A DNA stretch of 64,000 nucleotides, from positions 808,122 to 872,121 of the forward strand of contig NZ_KB895541.1 in NCBI RefSeq assembly GCF_000374925.1, read 5' to 3'. The translations under genes and the position numbers were made by a program. Under the pieces are notes generated by a model. The model made no database searches. It saw nothing but the letters and a program-made list of their open reading frames with translations, and had not been told where the DNA came from. Source of the stretch: Arthrobacter sp. 131MFCol6.1 (GTDB lineage Bacteria; Actinomycetota; Actinomycetes; Actinomycetales; Micrococcaceae). How positions within the stretch are numbered: position 1 is the first letter of the stretch; each line of letters begins with the position of its first letter. Below are positions 9,257 through 17,677 of the stretch, in pieces.

Positions 9257-10126
9257 TCAGTCCCCGTGCTTGACCTTGTGCACCCGCGTGACGATGGTGG
9301 GGCACGGCACGTTGAGGAGCACTGCGTGTGCGGTGGAGCCGAGCACTGTCCGGGAGAACCCGCCACGTCCGCGGCTTCCGATCACCAACTCCCTGGCGCC
9401 GGCGGCGATATCCACGAGGGCCTTGGCCGGTTCGGTGTTCGTCTCCAGGCGCTGGTGGACCACCAGGTCGGGATATTTGTCGCCGAGCCCGGCGACCGAC
9501 TCGGCGAGGACAATCCGGTCCTCTTCGACGATGCTCTCGGCGAGACCGCTGGTCGGCAGCTGCTTCTCGACCCACCGGGCGGGGCTCTTGAACGCGAGGA
9601 CCACGGTGAGCTCGTCTCCACCCCGGTCAGCTTCTGCGGCCGCGAAAGCGACGGCCTGCAGCGACTCCTCGGAGCCGTCCACGCCGACCACAACGCCCTT
9701 TGCCCCGGCGGCCGGTTTCGCCGGCACGACCGCTACCGGGCATTCCGAGGCCGAGACGACCTGCAGGGCCCGGTCCGTCATGGGGCCGCCGCCCATCCAG
9801 TGTTTGTCGTGCCCGCCGACCACGATCATGGCGGCGTCCTTGGACACGTCCCGGAGCACCGAGCCGCCGCTGCCATGACGGAGCTGGATGTCCACCGGGA
9901 CCTCCGGGGCCTGCTGCCGGGCGGCCTCCTCCGCGTCCCGAAGCAGTTCCATCCCCGATTCCCGGATGATCTCGTGGTACTGGAAATCCGGCGACATCCA
10001 GCGGTCGTCCACCGCGTGAACGACCGTGACCGGGAGCTTGTCCCGGCCGGCCCGTTCAAGGGCCCAGGCCAGGGCGGCGTTGCTGCCCGCCGAGCCGTTG
10101 ATGCCGACAATGATTGCTTTGCTCAT
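9257..10126 (-). CDS. Universal stress protein, tandem UspA domains
   Basis: A 289-residue protein made of two Usp domains (about residues 1-145 and 150-289), cytoplasmic, with an ATP-binding fold. The second domain has a full nucleotide motif, GSRGRGGFSRTVLGST. The first carries a diverged one around VVGGHDKHWMGGG, so ATP binding may be asymmetric. The ATG at 10126 (MSKAIIVGINGS) follows GGAACC and was preferred over an upstream in-frame ATG. It is the last gene of an operon, 33 bases after the esterase-like gene. Tandem Usp proteins in actinobacteria are induced by hypoxia or starvation; such regulation here is inference. Confidence 0.92.
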   Translation of the reverse strand: MSKAIIVGINGSAGSNAALAWALERAGRDKLPVTVVHAVDDRWMSPDFQYHEIIRESGMELLRDAEEAARQQAPEVPVDIQLRHGSGGSVLRDVSKDAAMIVVGGHDKHWMGGGPMTDRALQVVSASECPVAVVPAKPAAGAKGVVVGVDGSEESLQAVAFAAAEADRGGDELTVVLAFKSPARWVEKQLPTSGLAESIVEEDRIVLAESVAGLGDKYPDLVVHQRLETNTEPAKALVDIAAGARELVIGSRGRGGFSRTVLGSTAHAVLLNVPCPTIVTRVHKVKHGD

Positions 10127-10159
10127 GCTGGTTCCTGCTTTCCTGGAATGCACACCGGC

Positions 10160-11476
10160 CTAGTATCCGGTGGGCTCGGTCTCGAACTCCGGTTCTTGGG
10201 GCGGGCCCTCATGGTGCACCGGCCGCAGCGGTGCGGTGTGTTCCAGCCAGATGAGGGCGTCGTAGCGCTCCCCCATTCGGGTCGGAACGTAGTTTCCGGC
10301 GTCCCTTTCCGGGTGGTAGACGACGCCGATCGCCCGGTGCCCGAGCCGTGTCGAAAGCCATGGCCCGGTCCTGTCGTCGCCGAACTCCAGCACTGCGGGC
10401 ACCCCCAGGGCCTGGTGCAGGAAGTCTTCGTGGCTGCCCGGGCGTGCTTCCGGCACCGCCAGGATGCGTTCGGGGCGGCCCCACCCGTCGGAGGCGATCA
10501 CAGAGCCGCGGTGGGCTGCGAAACCGACCAGCAGCACCCCTTCGCCCGCGTGGCGTTCGCGCAGCAGCTGCCCGACGTTGACCAGGCCGTCCTGCGCCAT
10601 GTCGGTGGCCCGGGCGTCGCCGATGTGCGTGTTGTGTTCCCAGATCAGGCCCTTCGACGCCGGCCCCAGGTGCCTGCTGACCCGGTCGATGGTGTCGGCC
10701 ATATGGTGGTCGCGGACGTTCCAGGACTGCCGGTCGCCGCGGACCATGATGCGGTAGTAGTGTTCGGCGTTGGCCGCGACTTCAGCGTTCTGGACGGCGT
10801 CGAAGGCATCCTCCTCATGGTGGCCGGGGCTGAAGGCCCGGTTCCTGACTTCGGTCAGGAGGGCCACGACGTCGGGCTCGCAGGACTGCGGAACAAGCCG
10901 CGTGCTCCAGGCATACTGGTGCGGGTCCTCATGGTGCGGCAGGAAGCACTGCCAGGCGCGCTCGGCCGCGGGCACGGCGTCGGGAACGTTCTCCTGCAGC
11001 CAGCCAATGATTTCGCGCAGCGAATCCCAGAGCGAGTAGACATCCAGTCCGTAGAACCCGACACGTTTGTCCAGCGGCCTGGCCAGGTTCCAGCTGCGCA
11101 GCCAGTCCAGGAACGCCGCGACTTCCTCGTTGGCCCACATCCAGGTCGGCCAGCGTTCAAAGCCGGCCAGCAGCGCGTGGACGCCCTGGTCCTTCCCGTC
11201 CTGGCCGCGGACCCAGCGGTTGATGCGCCAGCAGTCGGGCCAGTCCCCTTCCACTCCAATCCAGTTGTAGCCTTCCTCCGCGATGAGCCTCCTGCTGAGC
11301 GTGTCACGCCAGGTGTAGAACTCGTGGGTGCCGTGGGAGGCCTCGCCGATGGCGACAAAACGGCAGTCGGCCGCGCGCCGCACGAGGCCGCTGAGGTCCC
11401 GATCGGTTTTCAGCGGCCGGGCGAGGTCGTGGATCTCCTTGAGCACGGTGGTGCGGGTGACGGCCCCGGGAATCAT
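10160..11476 (-). CDS. Erythromycin esterase family protein
   Basis: A 438-residue member of the erythromycin-esterase/succinoglycan-biosynthesis superfamily. The active-site block IGEASHGTHEFYTWRD holds the Glu and His used by EreA and EreB, and VGVEGDWPDCWRINRWV and WEHNTHIGDARATDM are further conserved blocks. The ATG at 11476 overlaps the stop of the upstream metallo-beta-lactamase gene (ATGA), so the two are translationally coupled. Most chromosomal members of this family do not confer macrolide resistance and their substrates are unknown. In Mycobacterium tuberculosis a relative (Rv2030c) sits next to a universal stress protein in the dormancy regulon, a context similar to this one. Confidence 0.88.
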   Translation of the reverse strand: MIPGAVTRTTVLKEIHDLARPLKTDRDLSGLVRRAADCRFVAIGEASHGTHEFYTWRDTLSRRLIAEEGYNWIGVEGDWPDCWRINRWVRGQDGKDQGVHALLAGFERWPTWMWANEEVAAFLDWLRSWNLARPLDKRVGFYGLDVYSLWDSLREIIGWLQENVPDAVPAAERAWQCFLPHHEDPHQYAWSTRLVPQSCEPDVVALLTEVRNRAFSPGHHEEDAFDAVQNAEVAANAEHYYRIMVRGDRQSWNVRDHHMADTIDRVSRHLGPASKGLIWEHNTHIGDARATDMAQDGLVNVGQLLRERHAGEGVLLVGFAAHRGSVIASDGWGRPERILAVPEARPGSHEDFLHQALGVPAVLEFGDDRTGPWLSTRLGHRAIGVVYHPERDAGNYVPTRMGERYDALIWLEHTAPLRPVHHEGPPQEPEFETEPTGY

Positions 11477-12855
11477 CGCGGATCCTCGATATCGACCGTT
11501 TCCAGGTATTCGGGCACCCTGGCCCGCCACCCGAGTTCGCGTTTGATCCTGATCCGCAGGGCGTCCGACGCGTCCGGGTCACCGTGCGTGATATAGGTCA
11601 TGCGCGGCTCTATTTCTGCCGCCCTCATCCACGCAATGATGGCGTCGCCGTCGGCGTGCGCGGACAGGCTTTCCATCTGGATAACTTCGGCCCGCACCTT
11701 GACGTCCTCCCCGTAGATGCGCAGCTCGCGTTCACCGGCAGCCAGGGTGGCCCCCCGCGTGCCGCTGGCCTGGTAACCGCTGAGGATGATGGCGTTTTTC
11801 GGGTCGGGGCCGTACGCCGCGACGTGGTGCAGGATCCGTCCGCCAGTCAGCATGCCGCTGGCCGAGATGATGATCATGGGCCCGCCGCGCAGGTTCAGCA
11901 ACTTGGATTCGTCCACTGTGCGGGTGAGTTTGGCCAGCTTGTACATGTCCACGTATTCCTCCCGCTTGAGCCTGTGTTCTTCGGGGTGGCGCTGGTACAT
12001 TTCGGAGGCGTCGATGGCCATGGGGCTGTTCAGGTAGACCGGGATGCGGGGAATCGCGCCCTTGCGCAAGAGCCGGGACAGGTACAGCATGAGCGTTTCG
12101 GCCCGGCCGACGGCGAACGCGGCAAACATGATGACCCCACCGCGTTTCGCGACGCGGTTGATGATTTCTCCCAGCAGCTGCTCCGGGTCCTCGGTGGAGT
12201 GTTTCCTGTTGCCGTAGGTTGATTCCGTCACCAGGATGCCGGTCTCCCCGAGCGGACGGGGCGGGTACATGAACGGGTCATCGGCGCGGCCCAGGTCCCC
12301 GGTGAAGTGCACCGACTGCGAGCCAAGCCGGACGTGCACCTGGGCGGCCCCCAGGATGTGCCCGGCCGGCACAAACGTCAGCTCCATGCCGCCGCCCAGA
12401 TCGCGGGGAACGTCAAAATCGAGGATTTTGAATCTGTTAAGGGACGCAACGGCGTCCGCAGCCGTGTAGAGCGGCAGTGCGGGATCATGCGCGGATGACC
12501 CACGATGCGAGGCGTACCGGGCCTCTTCCTCCTGCAGGTGGCCGCTGTCCGGCAGGATGAGTTTGCACAGGTCTGTGGTCCCGGCCGTGGCATACACGGG
12601 GCCGACGAACCCGTCCCTGACCAGAGCAGGGACATAACCGGTGTGGTCCAGGTGCGCGTGGGTCAGCACCACGGCGTCGATGGACCGCGGCGGCACCGGA
12701 AAGGGCGCCCGATTTCGCTCGCGGCTGCGCTTGTAGCCCTGGAAGAGTCCGCAGTCCACCAGCACGCGCCCGCCGCCGGCGTCGATCAGGTAGCGTGAAC
12801 CGGTCACAGTGTCGGTGGCACCAAGGAAGTTCAGGCTCGGCTGTTGGTGCTTCAT
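11473..12855 (-). CDS. Metallo-beta-lactamase/beta-CASP protein, CPSF-like RNA hydrolase family
   Basis: A 460-residue enzyme with an N-terminal metallo-beta-lactamase domain, an inserted beta-CASP domain and a C-terminal RMMBL segment, the arrangement of RNA-processing nucleases such as CPSF-73. Zinc ligands are seen in VVLTHAHLDHTGYVP and in FTGDLGR, and later in SLSAHADGDAIIAWM. The ESTYGNR block is characteristic. The start at 12855 is preceded by GGGAGCGCC. The open frame continues upstream through the tandem repeats, but that part has no conserved content. It is the first gene of a three-gene operon. Nuclease activity is a family expectation, not shown. Confidence 0.9.
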   Translation of the reverse strand: MKHQQPSLNFLGATDTVTGSRYLIDAGGGRVLVDCGLFQGYKRSRERNRAPFPVPPRSIDAVVLTHAHLDHTGYVPALVRDGFVGPVYATAGTTDLCKLILPDSGHLQEEEARYASHRGSSAHDPALPLYTAADAVASLNRFKILDFDVPRDLGGGMELTFVPAGHILGAAQVHVRLGSQSVHFTGDLGRADDPFMYPPRPLGETGILVTESTYGNRKHSTEDPEQLLGEIINRVAKRGGVIMFAAFAVGRAETLMLYLSRLLRKGAIPRIPVYLNSPMAIDASEMYQRHPEEHRLKREEYVDMYKLAKLTRTVDESKLLNLRGGPMIIISASGMLTGGRILHHVAAYGPDPKNAIILSGYQASGTRGATLAAGERELRIYGEDVKVRAEVIQMESLSAHADGDAIIAWMRAAEIEPRMTYITHGDPDASDALRIRIKRELGWRARVPEYLETVDIEDPR

Positions 12856-12879
12856 GGCGCTCCCGTGGACCTTTTGCGT

Positions 12880-12981
12880 TGCGCAAACCCGTGAACTGCG
12901 CGAACCTGTGACCTGCACGAACCTGTGAACTGCGCAAACCTCTGAACTGCGCGGCCCAGAGAAATGCGCGGATCTGCGGCT
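12880..12981. repeat. 17-bp tandem repeat between divergent genes
   Basis: Six consecutive 17-base units start at 12880, 12897, 12914, 12931, 12948 and 12965. The consensus on the plus strand is about TGCGCGAACCTGTGAAC. The first four units agree at most positions, and the last two keep TGCGC but diverge afterwards. The array begins 25 bases upstream of the metallo-beta-lactamase start. It lies inside the 335-base gap (12856-13190) to the divergent acyl-CoA ligase. The rest of the gap is GC-rich with no gene that I can support. Seventeen is not a multiple of three, so the array is not a coding repeat. Confidence 0.85.
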
Positions 12982-13190
12982 CGCTGTGTACGCCCCAGCT
13001 TCCGCCCGGGCCTGCCAAGCGCCAAGGGCCAAAAGTCACCTCCGGGCCAGCGCCGCCCGCCGGAGTCCCTTCCCGCTGCGCGCGTCCGCACTGGCCCGCC
13101 CCGGTAGGATTTCCTGACGGGCCCGGCCGGGCCCGCGGCCGGGAGCCCGGCACAGCCCCGCACAGCGCAGCCCAGTGGCAAGGACACACC

Positions 13191-14930
13191 ATGAGCACCA
13201 CATCCGCAGGGGCCCGGCGTCCCGACCGCCCCTGGACCCGCCACTACAGCCCCGGCGTTCCCGCCAGCCTCAAGCTCCCGGAAGGGTCCCTGGTCGACCT
13301 GATGGACTCGTCCGTCCGGCGCTACGGGAAGAAGACCGCGCTCGAATTCTTCGGCGCGCGTACCAGCTACCGCGACCTCGGCACCGCCATCAACAGGGCG
13401 GCCGCGGGCCTGAAGAAGCTCGGCGTCCAAGCCGGCGACCGGGTGGCACTCGTCCTGCCGAACTGCCCGCAACACATCGTCGCGTTCCACGCGGCACTGC
13501 GCCTGGGCGCCGTCGTCGTCGAACACAACCCCTTATATACGGACCGCGAACTGCGCCACCAGTTCGAGGACCACGGCGCCACCGTCGCCATTGTCTGGGA
13601 CAAGGCCGTGGACAAGGTCCGCCAACTGCCCGCCGACGTCGGGCTGCGAAGCATCGTCTCCGTCGAACTGATACCGGCGATGCCGCTGCTGCAACGGATC
13701 GCGTTGCGGCTCCCCGTACCGGCGGCCCGTGCGGCGCGCGCCGCCCTGGCCGCCGGCAAGCACCCGCCCCGGCCCGCGGCGCAGCCGGCACCCCGGACCG
13801 TGCTGGCGTGGAAAGACCTTCTTGGCGCCGGCAGCCTGAAGAAGAGGCATCCGCGCCCGGCCGCCGCCGACCTGGCCGTCATTCAATACACCAGCGGCAC
13901 CACGGGCCGGCCCAAAGGCGCCATGCTGACCCATGCCAATCTGCAGGCCAACGCCGCGCAGGGCCGCGCCTGGGTGCCCGGGCTCAAGGACGGCCGGGAA
14001 ACCGTATACGCGGTGCTGCCCATGTTCCACGCCTACGGGCTGACGCTGTGCATGACGTTTGCCCTGAGCATCGGCGCGAAGCTGGTGCTGTTCCCCAAGT
14101 TCGACGTCGACCTTGTGCTGAAGGCGCACAAGAAGTCGCCTGCCACGTTCCTGCCGGCGGTGCCGCCGATCTACGACCGCATCGCCGCAGCGGCCGCCGA
14201 GCGCGGTATTGCGCTGGACAGCATCCGCTTTTCCATCTCGGGGGCGATGAACCTGCCGACGGCGACGGTGGATACGTGGGAGAAGGCGACCGGGGGCTAC
14301 CTGATCGAGGGCTACGGGCTGACGGAAACCTCACCCATCGCCCTGGGCAACCCCTTCGGGCCCACACGGAAACCGGGAACCGTGGGGGTCCCGTTCCCCC
14401 TGACGGACATTCGTGTGGTTGACCCGCGGAACGTTCTCCTGGACCGTCCCCCGGGCGCCGAGGGCGAGCTCCTAATCCGGGGCCCTCAGGTTTTTGCCGG
14501 CTACTGGAACCGGCCGAAGGAAACGGAGGAAGCGCTGCTGGAAGGCGGCTGGTTCCGCACCGGTGACATTGTCTCGGTGGACAAGGATGATTTTGTGACC
14601 GTCCGGGACCGGATCAAGGAACTGATCATCACGGGGGGCTTCAACGTCTCCCCCACGGAAGTGGAAGACGTCCTCTCCGCATACGCCGGTGTCCAGGACG
14701 TGTGCGTGGTGGGACTGCCCCGCCCGGGCGGCGGCGAAGACGTGGTTGCCGCCGTCGTCCCGTCCGCGGGCTCTGGCCTGGACCAGGAGGCGCTGCTGGC
14801 GTTTGCCCGGGAGAACTTGGCCGCCTACAAGGTGCCGCGCCGCGTTGCCGTCATGGACGAGCTGCCGCGTTCGCTGATCGGCAAGGTCCTGCGCCGCGAG
14901 ATCCGGGACACCCTCGTGGCCGGCCGGTAG
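13191..14930 (+). CDS. Long-chain fatty acid-CoA ligase (AMP-binding enzyme)
   Basis: A 579-residue adenylate-forming enzyme that activates a carboxylic acid, probably a fatty acid, to its CoA thioester via an acyl-AMP. Core motifs are complete: P-loop YTSGTTGRPKGAMLTH, GYGLTETSP, GWFRTGD, the hinge KELIITGGFNVSPTEVE, and the C-terminal catalytic lysine in RSLIGKVLRREI. An Ala/Pro-rich linker of about 40 residues near 180-220 is longer than in many relatives. The ATG at 13191 follows AAGGACACACC. It is transcribed alone, divergent from the metallo-beta-lactamase operon. Substrate chain length cannot be read from the sequence. Confidence 0.93.
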   Translation: MSTTSAGARRPDRPWTRHYSPGVPASLKLPEGSLVDLMDSSVRRYGKKTALEFFGARTSYRDLGTAINRAAAGLKKLGVQAGDRVALVLPNCPQHIVAFHAALRLGAVVVEHNPLYTDRELRHQFEDHGATVAIVWDKAVDKVRQLPADVGLRSIVSVELIPAMPLLQRIALRLPVPAARAARAALAAGKHPPRPAAQPAPRTVLAWKDLLGAGSLKKRHPRPAAADLAVIQYTSGTTGRPKGAMLTHANLQANAAQGRAWVPGLKDGRETVYAVLPMFHAYGLTLCMTFALSIGAKLVLFPKFDVDLVLKAHKKSPATFLPAVPPIYDRIAAAAAERGIALDSIRFSISGAMNLPTATVDTWEKATGGYLIEGYGLTETSPIALGNPFGPTRKPGTVGVPFPLTDIRVVDPRNVLLDRPPGAEGELLIRGPQVFAGYWNRPKETEEALLEGGWFRTGDIVSVDKDDFVTVRDRIKELIITGGFNVSPTEVEDVLSAYAGVQDVCVVGLPRPGGGEDVVAAVVPSAGSGLDQEALLAFARENLAAYKVPRRVAVMDELPRSLIGKVLRREIRDTLVAGR

Positions 14931-14982
14931 CGTTCCCCCTTGCCCCCCGGCCGGCCACTTGTGCGGTCAGTCCCCGGGCTCC

Positions 14983-15858
14983 TCAGTGTCCTGAATCATC
15001 GGCGCCTGTGTCGTGACTGCCTGTGTCGTCACTGGCCGTGTCCTCAGGGGCGGCGCCTTCGTTGTGCCCTGGGTGATCCACGCTGTCCTCAGCCGAGGGC
15101 TCCGGGGCCGGTTCCGGTTCGCGGGACAGGTCGACGCCCTCCCCGGTGGTCGAGCGGGGAACCAGTGCAACGGTTGCCGGTTCCACCCCTGCGCCGCGGG
15201 CGATGCCGTTCCGCACGGATTCCACCAGCGCGTCGCTGAGCAGCGGTCCCGTGTAGCTGACTGTCAGGGTTCTGCCCTTCTGGGAGGTCGCGTAATTGCC
15301 CAGCGCGTCCGACAGAATGCCTTCCTCGGCGATGGCATGGGCCGAGGCTGCCGGATCGGCCGCCTGTACCGTGAACTGGAGATCGTGGACCAGGACCGAG
15401 GCGGCATGGATGTGCTCCACACCGGGGTTGCTCCCCTCCGGGCCGAAGGCCCGTTCGGCCAGCTTCTGCGCATCATCGCTGGTGCTTCCGGGCGGCAGCG
15501 CCAGGATGAGGTCCGGAGAAAGGTGCTCAAGGACCCCTGGGTCGAGCACATCCGGGGAGATGCCGGACAGTACGGTGCCGCCGGCGGCCGCGGCCCGCTC
15601 GAGCCGGGCACGCAACGCGCCGAGGTCGGCGTCCGGGGCCGGGTGGACGGCGATGACGGCGCGGCGCCGCACCATCAGCCCGTCGTGGCTCACGGCCGGA
15701 CGGCCGTTGCCGACGTCGGTCCCCGTCTCGAGCGAGACGGGCGCGGCGCTCGGCGCTGCCGTCGGCGAAGGCTGGGCCGGGGCCGGCGGCCCGCCCGTGC
15801 AGCCGCTCAGCGCCAGCACCAGCAGGGCCGCCACGCCCACTGTCTCAACGCGGCCCAT
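14983..15858 (-). CDS. Putative lipoprotein downstream of the multicopper oxidase
   Basis: A 291-residue exported protein of no family I recognise. The signal peptide ends in a lipobox (LALSGC, Cys20), so it should be anchored to the outer face of the membrane. A Pro/Ala/Ser linker follows, then a globular part of about 170 residues. The last 50 residues are highly acidic with several His (SVDHPGHNEG, DTGSHDTGADDSGH), which could bind metal. The start lies one base after the stop of the multicopper oxidase gene, so the two are one operon. A role in delivering or buffering copper or manganese for the oxidase is inference from this position and tail. Confidence 0.8.
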   Translation of the reverse strand: MGRVETVGVAALLVLALSGCTGGPPAPAQPSPTAAPSAAPVSLETGTDVGNGRPAVSHDGLMVRRRAVIAVHPAPDADLGALRARLERAAAAGGTVLSGISPDVLDPGVLEHLSPDLILALPPGSTSDDAQKLAERAFGPEGSNPGVEHIHAASVLVHDLQFTVQAADPAASAHAIAEEGILSDALGNYATSQKGRTLTVSYTGPLLSDALVESVRNGIARGAGVEPATVALVPRSTTGEGVDLSREPEPAPEPSAEDSVDHPGHNEGAAPEDTASDDTGSHDTGADDSGH

Positions 15859-15859
15859 C

Positions 15860-17560
15860 TCAGGTCCCTGCGGGCAGGCCGGGCCGGTACACCGGCGGGA
15901 ACGCGTCCGGGGCAGTGGTGTCGAGGACCGGCGGGTCGGAGGTGATGGGGTCGTTGGTGCGGAGGTCGCCCACCGAGAACTGCACCATCATGTCGTGGTC
16001 CTCATGGACCAGGTTGTGGCAGTGGATCATATAGCGGCCGCCGCCGCCGGTACCGGTGTCGAACTGCATGAGGGCCGTGATGGACTCGTTCTCGCCGGCG
16101 TAGAAGACATCCTTGGGGCCCTTCTCCCAGGCAAACGGCAGGCCGCCGTTGGTGTTCCTCGCGATGATCTTGGCGTCAATGAGGTGGATGTGCACCGGAT
16201 GGAACCATCCCCCGGACGCGTTGATGATGGTCCATTGCTCGACGTCGAAGGGCTGGGGGTTGCCGAACAGCTTGGTGAACCCGGATTTTTCCACATCGGC
16301 CCACGTGACGCCGTTGACGGTCCACTCTCCGTGGTCCCGGAAGAATTTCAGCTCGCGCTTCGCCTTCGCCATCGCCGGGGTGAGGCTCATGGTGGGGATG
16401 CCGCCCCGGGCCGCGTTGACGGAGCCGCCATCGTCCAGGGTGACTGGGATGCTGGAAATGGAACCGGTCCCCGAGCCGGAGTCGGTCACTACCTGGAAGC
16501 GCATGATCTTGCCGGTGTTCGCGAAGTCGATGTTGTTCTTATTGCTGAGGTTCCGCAGCTCGATCAGCTGGCCGGTCCGGTATTTACGGAAGTCGATCAG
16601 GACCTCATAGCGCTCGGCCGTCCCTTGCCGCCAGGACTTCACGGCCTGCACCTTGGGAACCATGCCGGCGTCGGTGCCCACCACATAGATGGGATCCCCC
16701 GTGGACAGCGTTGGCCGGTAGGACCGCGAAATCGAGGCGACGAGCACACGGAACCGGTAGATCCGGGGCTTGACCTTCATTGTGGGCCACGGAACGCCGT
16801 TGACCATGATGATGTCGCCCCAGAGCCCCTTCTGGTCGTTGTCGTTGTAGGCGAGCGAGCCGTCGGCGTTGAACATCGCGTCCGAGATCATGAGCGGTAC
16901 GTCGAACTCTCCCTGCGGCAGCTGCGCCCGCTCGTACTTGTCCGACAGCGGATAGAAGCCCGCCAGGCCCGAATACACGTTCTGGGCGGTGATGTGGTGC
17001 TTGTGGTCGTGGTACCACAGGGTCCGTGCCGTCTGGAAATTCGGGTAGCGGTAGTTCTTGACGTTGCCCGGCACGGTGATGTCGTTGGCATAGCCGTCGT
17101 ACTGCGGCAGCGACGCTGAGCCGTGCAGGTGGGTGACGGTATCAAAGCGGGCCGGCTGAACCAGCCCGGCGGCGGGCAGGGCGTTGCGGATCCGCACCTC
17201 GATCCGGGTACCCTGTCGGGCCCGGATGGTAGGACCCGGAAAGATGCCGTTGTAGCCGGCCACGGTGGTGTTCAGCCCCGGCACGAACCGGGCCTGGCCG
17301 AGCTTCTGGGTGAGGGCATAGCGGGCGAAAGGACGGGCGGGGTCGCCGCCGTCGAAACCCGTCTGAAAGGGGACGAGTTCAGGCGGGCGGCGGAAGACGC
17401 CCGCATAGGGAACAGGCATGTTTTCGGGTGCAAGTTGGCTGGCGGTGATGACCGGTGTGCTCGGCCCAGTAGCGGGGATGTCGTCATCGCCACCACTGAG
17501 TCCGGCAAGGCCGAGAGCGCTGACGGCGCCCAGTTTGAAGATCTCTCGTCGTGTAGTCAT
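15860..17560 (-). CDS. Multicopper oxidase, CotA/bilirubin-oxidase type
   Basis: A 566-residue laccase-like oxidase that couples one-electron substrate oxidation at a type 1 copper to reduction of O2 at a trinuclear copper site. All four copper motifs are present: HLHG (144-147), WYHDHKHH (182-189), HPVHIH (454-459) and HCHNLVHEDHDMM (513-525), the last with a Met as likely axial ligand. The N-terminus MTTRREIFKLG plus a hydrophobic stretch looks like a twin-arginine signal, fitting export of a folded copper enzyme. It heads a two-gene operon with the lipoprotein and lies just after the haem peroxidase gene on the same strand. CotA-like enzymes can oxidise phenols, bilirubin and Mn(II); the substrate here is unknown. 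Confidence 0.94.
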   Translation of the reverse strand: MTTRREIFKLGAVSALGLAGLSGGDDDIPATGPSTPVITASQLAPENMPVPYAGVFRRPPELVPFQTGFDGGDPARPFARYALTQKLGQARFVPGLNTTVAGYNGIFPGPTIRARQGTRIEVRIRNALPAAGLVQPARFDTVTHLHGSASLPQYDGYANDITVPGNVKNYRYPNFQTARTLWYHDHKHHITAQNVYSGLAGFYPLSDKYERAQLPQGEFDVPLMISDAMFNADGSLAYNDNDQKGLWGDIIMVNGVPWPTMKVKPRIYRFRVLVASISRSYRPTLSTGDPIYVVGTDAGMVPKVQAVKSWRQGTAERYEVLIDFRKYRTGQLIELRNLSNKNNIDFANTGKIMRFQVVTDSGSGTGSISSIPVTLDDGGSVNAARGGIPTMSLTPAMAKAKRELKFFRDHGEWTVNGVTWADVEKSGFTKLFGNPQPFDVEQWTIINASGGWFHPVHIHLIDAKIIARNTNGGLPFAWEKGPKDVFYAGENESITALMQFDTGTGGGGRYMIHCHNLVHEDHDMMVQFSVGDLRTNDPITSDPPVLDTTAPDAFPPVYRPGLPAGT

Positions 17561-17626
17561 GGCCCCTCCAAGTGGGCAATAGAGCTGTATACCGTGTCGA
17601 AAAGTGGCTTTCCAACAAGTGAGGAA

Positions 17627-17662
17627 GCCGGCCGGCGGACCGCTACAGGCCCGCCGGCCGGC
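17627..17662 (-). terminator. Hairpin terminator after the haem peroxidase gene
   Basis: A perfect 12-bp stem (GCCGGCCGGCGG with CCGCCGGCCGGC) encloses a 12-base loop. It begins 16 bases past the peroxidase stop and ends 67 bases before the multicopper oxidase start. It may separate the two transcripts, although read-through cannot be excluded. Confidence 0.7.
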
Positions 17663-17677
17663 GTTCTCAGACTGCTG

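Noticed and set aside
12880..12981. CRISPR array
   Set aside because: The 17-base units are directly adjacent without spacers, there are only six, and no cas gene is present.
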